Origin: UBA1151 sp963579925
GTDB taxonomy: Bacteria; Chloroflexota; Dehalococcoidia; Lucifugimonadales; Lucifugimonadaceae
NCBI GenBank assembly: GCA_963579925.1
Contig: CAUZJA010000045.1
Coordinates: 1-14,886, forward strand
DNA length: 14,886 nucleotides
Direction: 5' to 3'
Below the pieces are notes generated by a model, which did no database searches, was not told the origin of the DNA, and saw only the letters and a list, made by a program, of their open reading frames with translations. Below are positions 6,773 to 14,886 of the stretch, piece after piece. Every line of letters begins with the position of its first letter. Position 1 is the stretch's first letter. Made by a program: the position numbers and the translations under genes.

Positions 6773-6883
6773 GTCATCCTGAGGGAGGCGCTCCGGCCGA
6801 CTGTGAGGACGGTTGATGAACCGATCGCTCGGACTTGACCGGCAGAGACCCTCACGGCCCGCGGAGCCGGACCTCAGGGTGAC
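6773..6883. repeat. 111-bp palindromic repeat element (copy 1)
   Basis: Outer arms GTCATCCTGAGG (6773-6784) and CCTCAGGGTGAC (6872-6883) pair over 12 bases with one wobble. Nested inside, GCTCCG (6790-6795) pairs with CGGAGC (6862-6867), and GTGAGG (6803-6808) with CCTCAC (6850-6855). It lies between the convergent MFS and uvrB genes. The right half recurs at 10742-10790, so it is a dispersed family rather than a local terminator. The rest of the 6722-6957 gap shows no gene. Confidence 0.6.
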
Positions 6884-6957
6884 ACCTAACAGTGAGCGCT
6901 GAGGCCGATATCTTGGAAGAATAAGGTGCGAATGATCGCCCGAGATGGCCGTGGACG

Positions 6958-8982
6958 CTATCCCGCCGGCGTAGCAGCGGGCTTGGCGATTTTGTCGTCT
7001 GCCAGCACTTTGCGGAGGTCTACGATCTGGTCGCGAATTAGGGCAGCCTTTTCAAACTCAAGGTTGCCTGCGGCTTTGCGCATCTGGCTTTCCAGGTCTT
7101 TGACGAGGCGAACGAGTTCATCACGCGGTAGCTCGCCTCGAGAGGCTGGGCCGCCTGAGAGGTATGGAGCGCGCTCTTCTGCAACTGCCTTTACGCGCTG
7201 CGTGATGTCACGAACTTCTTTGACAATTGATGCAGGCGAAATGTTGTGATCAATGTTGTGAGTGTTCTGAATCTCGCGTCGGCGCCCGGTTTCGTCGAGA
7301 GCGTTTTTCATTGAGTCGGTGATCCTGTCTGCGTACATGATCACGTGGCCATCAACGTGTCGTGCGGCGCGCCCCATGGTCTGCACCAGCGACGAGTTGG
7401 ATCTCAGGAAGCCTTCTTTATCGGCATCCAAGATTGCCACGAGACTGACTTCTGGTAGGTCCAGACCTTCTCTGAGAAGGTTGATCCCAACGACCACGTC
7501 GTAGATGCCAAGGCGCAGGTCGCGCAGGATTTCTGTGCGCTCAAACGTGTCAATTTCGCTGTGCATGTACTGCGTTCGGACGCCCATCTCTTTGAGATAG
7601 TCAGACAGCTCTTCGGACATCCGTTTGGTGAGCGTTGTGACGAGGACACGTTCGTGCTTTTTTACGCGTGCTTGAATTTCCTCGATCAGATCGTCGACCT
7701 GACCAGCCGATGGTTTTACTTCCACGGTTGGATCAAGCAAACCTGTTGGTCGAATGACCTGCTCCGCTCGGCGTTGTTCATGCGCCGCTTCATACGGGCC
7801 CGGCGTGGCCGAGACGTACGTAATCTGTTTGACGTGCTCCTCAAACTCTTCAAAGCTCAGCGGCCGATTGTCGATCGCCGACGGCAATCTGAAGCCGTAG
7901 TCGACCAGCGTGGATTTGCGCGCGATATCACCGTGGTACATGCCGCGGACTTGCGGAAGCGTCATGTGCGACTCGTCGATAAAGAAGAGCGAATCCTGCG
8001 GGAAGTAGTCGAGCAGCGTTGATGGCGTGCTGCCTGGCAGGCGTCCACCAAGGTGCATCGAGTAGTTCTCAACGCCCGCGCAGTAGCCGGTCTCACGCAG
8101 CATCTCGATATCGTAATTCGTGCGTGATTCCAGCCGTTGTTCTTCCAGCAATTTCCCCTGGGACCGCAGTTCCACCAGACGCTCTTCAAGCTCTTTTTGT
8201 ATTCCCTCGATCCCGTTCTGGAGTCGCTCGTCAGACGTTACAAAATGTTTGGCGGGATAGATATCAAGGGCCTCGCGAGAACTGAGTATCTCGCCGGTGA
8301 GCGGGTCCAACTCCACGATCTTCTCGATCTCATCGCCCCAGAACTGCACGCGAACTGCCAGATCTTCGTACGCAGGCATGATCTCAAGCGTGTCGCCGCG
8401 GACGCGGAAACGACCGCGGGCCATATCGAAATCGTTGCGCTCATACTGCATGTCGATCAGCTTGTGAACCATCCAACTGCGGCCCTTGCTGGGGCCCTTT
8501 TTCAGCTCCAGTACGAACTGCTTGTACTCGTCTGGAGAACCCAGACCGTAGATGCACGATACCGATGCAACGATGATGGTGTCCCGCCGCGTCAGCAGAG
8601 CGCGAGTCGCAGCGTGACGGAGCTTGTCGATCTCCTCGTTGACGTCTGACTCTTTCTCTATATAGGTGTCAGAGTTGGGGACGTACGCTTCCGGCTGGTA
8701 GTAGTCGTAATAGGAGACGAAGTACTCAACGGCGTTGTTGGGGAAGAAGTCCTGGAACTCCTGCGCCAGCTGCGCCGCCAGCGTCTTGTTGTGGGCGAGC
8801 ACGAGGGTAGGGCGCTGCTGCTTCTCGATGATTGCAGCCATGGTGAACGTCTTGCCGCTGCCGGTAACGCCCAGCAGGGTCTGATGCTTCAGCCCGTCGT
8901 TCAGGCCAGAGTTCAGGGCCTCAATGGCTTTTGGCTGGTCGCCCATAGGCTTGAAGTGGGAAACGATCTCAAAGTCAGGCAT
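6958..8982 (-). CDS. uvrB: UvrB, excinuclease ABC subunit B
   Basis: A protein of 674 residues, full length for UvrB. Walker A 'GVTGSGKT' is at 38-45, the DNA-clamping beta-hairpin region 'YYDYYQPEAY' at 91-100, 'DTIIVASVSCIYGLGSP' near 134-150 and the helicase motif II 'FIDESH' at 334-339. Helicase motifs V/VI are 'GINLLREGLDLPEVSLVAILDADKEGFLRS' and 'TMGRAARH'. A C-terminal UVR motif that binds UvrC spans about 624-660. It loads at lesions handed over by UvrA, verifies damage and recruits UvrC for nucleotide excision repair. uvrA and uvrC are not in the window. No Shine-Dalgarno precedes ATG 8982. Confidence 0.98.
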   Translation of the reverse strand: MPDFEIVSHFKPMGDQPKAIEALNSGLNDGLKHQTLLGVTGSGKTFTMAAIIEKQQRPTLVLAHNKTLAAQLAQEFQDFFPNNAVEYFVSYYDYYQPEAYVPNSDTYIEKESDVNEEIDKLRHAATRALLTRRDTIIVASVSCIYGLGSPDEYKQFVLELKKGPSKGRSWMVHKLIDMQYERNDFDMARGRFRVRGDTLEIMPAYEDLAVRVQFWGDEIEKIVELDPLTGEILSSREALDIYPAKHFVTSDERLQNGIEGIQKELEERLVELRSQGKLLEEQRLESRTNYDIEMLRETGYCAGVENYSMHLGGRLPGSTPSTLLDYFPQDSLFFIDESHMTLPQVRGMYHGDIARKSTLVDYGFRLPSAIDNRPLSFEEFEEHVKQITYVSATPGPYEAAHEQRRAEQVIRPTGLLDPTVEVKPSAGQVDDLIEEIQARVKKHERVLVTTLTKRMSEELSDYLKEMGVRTQYMHSEIDTFERTEILRDLRLGIYDVVVGINLLREGLDLPEVSLVAILDADKEGFLRSNSSLVQTMGRAARHVDGHVIMYADRITDSMKNALDETGRRREIQNTHNIDHNISPASIVKEVRDITQRVKAVAEERAPYLSGGPASRGELPRDELVRLVKDLESQMRKAAGNLEFEKAALIRDQIVDLRKVLADDKIAKPAATPAG

Positions 8983-8988
8983 GGTTCG

Positions 8989-8997
8989 AGTTTAGCA
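8989..8997 (-). promoter_or_regulatory. Possible extended -10 close to the uvrB start (leaderless transcript?)
   Basis: On the minus strand TGCTAAACT (an extended -10, TGnTAAACT) ends six bases before ATG 8982. Initiation 6-7 bases downstream would fall on or next to the start codon. The lack of a ribosome-binding site before uvrB fits this. The -35 region is poor (TAGACA at 15 bases). Confidence 0.28.
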
Positions 8998-9082
8998 GGG
9001 ACACCGGCGTGTCTATGTCTGGGCGTGTCACTTTTGGTGTGTGGCGCGTTGAATTGACCTTTCTTCAGGTTTTCCCTCTTAC

Positions 9083-9676
9083 GTGCCTCCATGGCAGATG
9101 GGGTCTGGCCCTCCGCATGCACGCGTTAGCCTTTTGGTTTTTGTTTTCCACACGAGACTGCTAAGAACCGCTCCTGAGTCTTCGAGTTGATCGCCCCCTG
9201 GCGTCTCGAACCCGAAAAGGGTGGGCGTCAATCTTTGCCGATCACGCTGCGTGGCATTCGGGAATCGAGCCTCGTAAAAGCGGGCGAGTTGCCCTCAGTA
9301 CCATTGCGGCGTGCGGACGTGGTCCGTGTGGGTGCATTTAGGTCCTATCGAGCGTTCGGTCTACCTGAGTGCGACCTGAGGCGGCCCTGGCGGCGCGATC
9401 TATATACGGCCAGATAGGTTCCCATACCTTCGGAACGGCGATGCCGGCTCACACCCGAGTGGGTTACTTGCCACTCTTCGACCGGATCGGGATTTGCTTT
9501 CAATATCCCCCGGTGGAACCGGTCCCTTCGCTCGTCTGGTGATCCTCTTTTTCCTGATTTGCCTCTGCTATCGCGGGGGTTAATCGGGAAGGGTTTCCCC
9601 AGGCCACTCGGCTATTGGACGAGTTTGGGATTTGTTGTTAGTTGCGGAACCCCCGCCCCATCTGCCATGGAGGCAC
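9083..9676. repeat. Putative element bounded by a 21-bp perfect inverted repeat
   Basis: The 21 bases at 9083-9103 (beginning GTGCCTCCATGGCAGATG) recur exactly as the reverse complement at 9656-9676. Similarity continues imperfectly on both sides: outward for about 14 bases (9 of 14 matching), and inward to a shared TCCGCA block. The terminal repeats thus total about 45-50 bp. The enclosed 550 bases have no transposase. No clear target-site duplication flanks the exact repeat, and the true ends may lie further out. It could be a MITE-like or decayed transposon, or two inverted copies of another repeat. Confidence 0.5.
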
Positions 9677-9735
9677 ATAAAAGCGAAGGCAGTTCGCCAC
9701 TGTGTCTGCATGATTGCTTCACGTGATTACTTGGT

Positions 9736-9793
9736 GTCCTACCGGCTGAATCGCATACGCCGGTCAGCCGCCGAGGTTTGCGTTTGGTAGGAC
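9736..9793. repeat. Nested hairpin, branched
   Basis: GTCCTACC (9736-9743) pairs perfectly with GGTAGGAC (9786-9793). Directly inside, GGCTGA (9744-9749) pairs with TCAGCC (9764-9769), leaving a further 16-base arm unpaired. The closed 58-nt fold resembles a truncated cloverleaf, but it has no anticodon arm or T-loop, so it is not a tRNA. Function unknown. Confidence 0.35.
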
Positions 9794-9999
9794 TGTGGTT
9801 AGCATCTGATGGAGTGGGGTGTTTGGTCAATGGGCGCGTGGCAGTCGAAATCCGGGCGCAGCTATCGCAGACGCCCCTACGTGTGACAGGCCAGCGCAAT
9901 GCGGGGAGGCTTGGCGTATCTGTTTGTGCGTGCCTAGATTCCGGACATTTACGCAGAGCCGCAAATTCCGGAAAGACGTTGTGGTGTGCGCGGTGAACC

Positions 10000-10021
10000 G
10001 GGCAACCACAGGGGGTTGCCC
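10000..10021 (-). terminator. Hairpin immediately after the membrane-protein stop
   Basis: GGGCAACC (10000-10007) and GGTTGCCC (10014-10021) form an 8-bp GC-rich stem with a six-base loop, abutting the minus-strand stop codon (10022-10024). No U-run follows, so it may be a REP-type repeat or a stability hairpin rather than an intrinsic terminator. Confidence 0.4.
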
Positions 10022-10666
10022 CTACGGCGTTTGGTCGGGGTCTTTAAGATAGGTAGCGATGGTGGCGCCTACGAGGCCGCCGAGGGTGCTTAGGCCGAGG
10101 TCTGAGATTGTGTCTTTGTAGGTGAGGTTGAGGCCGGAGGTGCCGCTTTCGGCGATGAGGTATTCGACAATTTCCCAGATGATGATGGCGATTGCGCCGA
10201 AGCCGGTGCCGAGGAGGATGCGGTTCCATCGGGCAAGTCGGAGTGAGGCCAGGGCGATGACGAGGGCGGCGGTGAGGGACGTCCAGTTTAGGAAGTGGAG
10301 GATGTCGTCGAAGTCCTGGACGGTGTCGAAGAGGTTGGCTACGTTGCCGGAGAGGTCGGAGACGAAGGGTAGGACGAGTAGGCCGGCGACGAGGTGGGGG
10401 TAGCTGCCGGTTCGATTACTTCGCCACCACCAGATTGGGACGATTAACGCGGAGATTGGGTATGCGACGGCGCGGGCGGGCCATGCTTTGCCTTCGAAGC
10501 GTGGAGAGTCGGGGAAGAGCAGGCCCGCGAGGAGCATGGCTATTAGCGCGATTATTACGACGTAGTTGAAGGCGCGGGATGGATTGTTGGCTATGGCGTG
10601 GAGTGGGTGTGGCATTGGCGTGAGTTTCGCATGAATGGGGGGATGTGGGTGCGTCACCCCATTCAT
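10022..10666 (-). CDS. DUF2238/YjdF-like integral membrane protein
   Basis: From ATG 10666 the protein has 214 residues with about six membrane helices: YVVIIALIAMLLAGLLF, AVAYPISALIVPIWWW, YPHLVAGLLVLPFV, SLTAALVIALASL, ILLGTGFGAIAIIIWEIVEYLI and LSTLGGLVGATIATYL. The conserved polar motifs 'DTVQDFDDILHFLNW', 'WEIVEYL' and 'DTISDLGLSTLGGLVGA' match the D..LHF / WE..E / DT..DL pattern I associate with the YjdF/DUF2238 family, whose function is unknown. Start choice: ATG 10666 has AAAGGA seven bases upstream, but that ATG lies inside a strong hairpin. ATG 10615, 17 codons later, would also leave all helices intact but has no ribosome site. The frame extends to 10741 without support. Confidence 0.7.
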   Translation of the reverse strand: MNGVTHPHPPIHAKLTPMPHPLHAIANNPSRAFNYVVIIALIAMLLAGLLFPDSPRFEGKAWPARAVAYPISALIVPIWWWRSNRTGSYPHLVAGLLVLPFVSDLSGNVANLFDTVQDFDDILHFLNWTSLTAALVIALASLRLARWNRILLGTGFGAIAIIIWEIVEYLIAESGTSGLNLTYKDTISDLGLSTLGGLVGATIATYLKDPDQTP

Positions 10667-10669
10667 GCG
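10628..10669 (-). promoter_or_regulatory. Perfect 13-bp hairpin over the membrane-protein start codon
   Basis: CGCATGAATGGGG (10628-10640) and CCCCATTCATGCG (10657-10669) are exact complements around a 16-base loop. In the minus-strand mRNA the fold begins four bases after the AAAGGA ribosome site and buries ATG 10664-10666 in the stem. It could block or tune initiation, or move the real start to ATG 10615. Confidence 0.5.
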
Positions 10670-10741
10670 TTGATCCTTTGAGAGCCTCAGGCTGGCGTTA
10701 TGAAACGGGAGTGGTTGATGTGGCGATATCGGCGTGCTCAA

Positions 10742-10790
10742 CCGGCAGAGGCCCTCACGTCGGTCGCGGGGCCGCCCTCCTCAGGGTGAC
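10742..10790. repeat. Partial second copy of the palindromic repeat at 6773-6883
   Basis: This stretch (CCGGCAGAGGCCCTCACG ... GCGGGGCCG ... CCTCAGGGTGAC) aligns with 6839-6883 (CCGGCAGAGACCCTCACG ... GCGGAGCCG ... CCTCAGGGTGAC), with a few substitutions and a short insertion. The left half of the element is absent. Just downstream, 10814-10835 contains a TTCGATAGGCTCAGG-type sequence of the kind often dispersed in bacterial genomes. The remaining 10667-10942 gap has no gene. Confidence 0.5.
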
Positions 10791-10888
10791 TGATGTTGGG
10801 TGCGCGTGGGATGCCGCCGACCTTCGATAGGCTCAGGATAGCTGCCGTTGCAGTCGGCTATCTAGGGCGATTACCGCTGGCAACGCGA

Positions 10889-10926
10889 GGAAAAGTTTCC
10901 TGAGGCCACTCGAAGGGTACTTTTCC
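10889..10926 (-). terminator. Hairpin downstream of the ABC exporter gene
   Basis: GGAAAAGT (10889-10896) pairs with ACTTTTCC (10919-10926). Inside, TCCT pairs with AGGG (one wobble) and GAG with CTC, giving about 15 pairs with one mismatch and a two-base bulge around the loop GCCA. It starts 16 bases past the exporter's stop codon on the minus strand. There is no U-tract after it, so the terminator call is tentative. Confidence 0.45.
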
Positions 10927-10942
10927 GGCGTACGAGGCGCCG

Positions 10943-14545
<3,603 letters not shown>

Positions 14546-14586
14546 CCGTGCTCCACACGCTTACATGCAAAAAATCGCAAGACCGG

Positions 14587-14615
14587 ATTGTAGGGGTGGG
14601 CGGGGCATGCGGCAA
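14587..14615 (-). promoter_or_regulatory. Sigma70-like promoter of the ABC exporter
   Basis: On the minus strand TTGCCG (complement of 14610-14615) and TACAAT (complement of 14587-14592) are 17 bases apart. Transcription would begin near 14580, about 35 bases before ATG 14545. The match is 5/6 at -10 and 4/6 at -35. Confidence 0.6.
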
Positions 14616-14647
14616 TGGATAAGTGGTGATGTGCTGGGACAATGCTT

Positions 14648-14761
14648 CGGTGGCTGCGGGTCTAAGACCTGCTCCGGGGGCGCAAACCGTGGGTGAGCAA
14701 TCGAACGTTGTGATCTGCCACAGTGGCGCGACAAGAGCGGGTCTTAGACCCGCCGCTACCG
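14648..14761. repeat. 114-bp palindromic element beside the IS end
   Basis: The 19-base arms 14656-14674 (GCGGGTCTAAGACCTGCTC) and 14735-14753 (GAGCGGGTCTTAGACCCGC) pair with one mismatch, and CGGT/ACCG extends them outward to 14648 and 14761. Each arm also contains its own small palindrome (GGTCT-A-AGACC). The 60-base interior has no gene. It looks like a MITE- or REP-type element; no second copy is in the window. Confidence 0.55.
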
Positions 14762-14771
14762 TGAGTCGCTG

Positions 14772-14886
14772 TGACCTGACCCCCTCAAACGTATCCAGTT
14801 GAAAGATCAGATACTGGAAGTATTGAAGGGAGGCAGAAATGCCAAGAAAAGGACATAGCCCGGAACAGGTACTCAACAAACTCCGG
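14772..14886 (+). mobile_element. Left end of an IS3-family insertion sequence (cut by window)
   Basis: A terminal sequence of IS3 character, TGACCTGACCCCCTCAAAC, starts near 14772, about 65 bases before a transposase OrfA start. TCCAGT and ACTGGA (near 14794-14817) form a small hairpin between the end and the gene. The other end and any target duplication lie outside the window. Confidence 0.65.
14839..14886 (+). CDS. IS3-family transposase OrfA, N-terminal fragment
   Basis: Only 16 codons are visible: MPRKGHSPEQVLNKLR. This is the characteristic beginning of the helix-turn-helix OrfA (HTH_Tnp_1) of IS3-family elements (MPRK.HTPEQI..KLR). GGGAGG five bases upstream of ATG 14839 is a strong ribosome site. 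The gene runs off the window end. Confidence 0.75.
   Translation, partial: MPRKGHSPEQVLNKLR

Larger units (their letters stand above)
8983..10021. other. 1-kb block without a recognisable gene
   Basis: No frame in this stretch gives a protein I recognise. The longest are 76 codons (9187-9417, +) and 95 codons (9612-9899, -). The latter continues in frame past a TAG (9612-9614) to another TAG at 9345. These products are Arg/Ser/Pro-rich without secondary-structure periodicity, as expected of noncoding GC-rich DNA. The block holds a perfect 21-bp inverted repeat, several hairpins and the 8-bp direct repeat ATTCCGGA at 9938 and 9965. I looked for tRNA T-arms and for tmRNA and RNase P signatures and found none convincing. 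Best guess: a decayed or non-autonomous mobile element plus repeats. Confidence 0.5.

Noticed and set aside
8913..9122. 69-codon minus-strand frame with a plausible AAAAGG site before GTG 9122
   Set aside because: Its second half overlaps the uvrB start in another frame, and its composition is basic and low in hydrophobic periodicity. The part over the inverted repeat may be a remnant, but I cannot support a gene.
9181..9300. tRNA or tmRNA gene, suggested by GGTTCGAGA-like and CTCGATTC-like strings on the minus strand
   Set aside because: The flanking bases do not form a T-stem, and no acceptor or anticodon arm can be matched.
9187..9417. 76-codon plus-strand frame from TTG 9187
   Set aside because: No ribosome site, no family resemblance, and it lies within the putative repeat-bounded element.
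9736..9793. Integron attC site
   Set aside because: The arms (GTCCTACC/GGTAGGAC) lack the GTTRRRY and RYYYAAC core sites, and no integrase or cassette is nearby.
9345..9899. Minus-strand frame interrupted by one TAG (9612-9614), considered as a recoded or broken gene
   Set aside because: The translation is Arg/Ser/Pro-rich with no recognisable domain on either side of the stop. GC-rich noncoding DNA often gives such frames.

Overview
The window looks like a chromosomal segment of a moderately GC-rich free-living bacterium, most likely from a metagenome. The gene set (a CheX protein with no chemotaxis neighbours, a split SufT/Mrp pair, a fused CydDC-like ABC exporter, many short palindromic repeats) would fit a Chloroflexota/Dehalococcoidia-type genome. 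No rRNA or other phylogenetic marker is present beyond UvrB, so this is only a guess. No complete RNA gene or CRISPR array was seen.

Layout. Positions 1-1395 (+) hold three overlapping genes: the C-terminal end of an unknown protein, a pentapeptide-repeat protein, and a DsbA/FrnE-family thiol oxidoreductase. The first active-site Cys of the oxidoreductase is encoded by an in-frame TGA (775-777). A bSECIS-like hairpin lies immediately downstream (791-809). I read this as a selenoprotein with a UPWC active site and regard it as the main discovery here. Ordinary gene calling would start this gene at GTG 835 and lose the active site. Convergent to it is a GNAT acetyltransferase (1379-2188, -). 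Next come a 6-phosphogluconate-dehydrogenase-like/DUF1932 oxidoreductase (2317-3165, +) and a CheX phosphatase (3410-3901, +).

Positions 3909-5141 (-) carry a SufT/MIP18-like gene followed by a Mrp-type P-loop ATPase. They are preceded by a good sigma70-like promoter and separated by a perfect 11-bp hairpin. The Mrp protein contains no cysteine, so it lacks the family CxxC that binds the bridging [4Fe-4S] cluster. An MFS exporter (5435-6721, +) diverges from this pair. A 111-bp palindromic repeat separates it from uvrB (6958-8982, -).

Positions 8983-10021 are a 1-kb block with no convincing gene. It contains a perfect 21-bp inverted repeat about 590 bp apart and several hairpins, and may be a decayed or non-autonomous mobile element. 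It is followed by a six-helix DUF2238/YjdF-like membrane protein (10022-10666, -), whose apparent start lies inside a 13-bp perfect hairpin. Then comes a 1200-residue fused ABC exporter (10943-14545, -) with its own promoter. The right edge holds a 114-bp palindromic element and the left end of an IS3-family insertion sequence, cut by the window.

Functionally, several genes touch thiol, selenium or metal-sulfur chemistry (Sec-FrnE, SufT, Mrp, possibly the CydDC-like exporter). They are not in one operon, so any link between them is inference.
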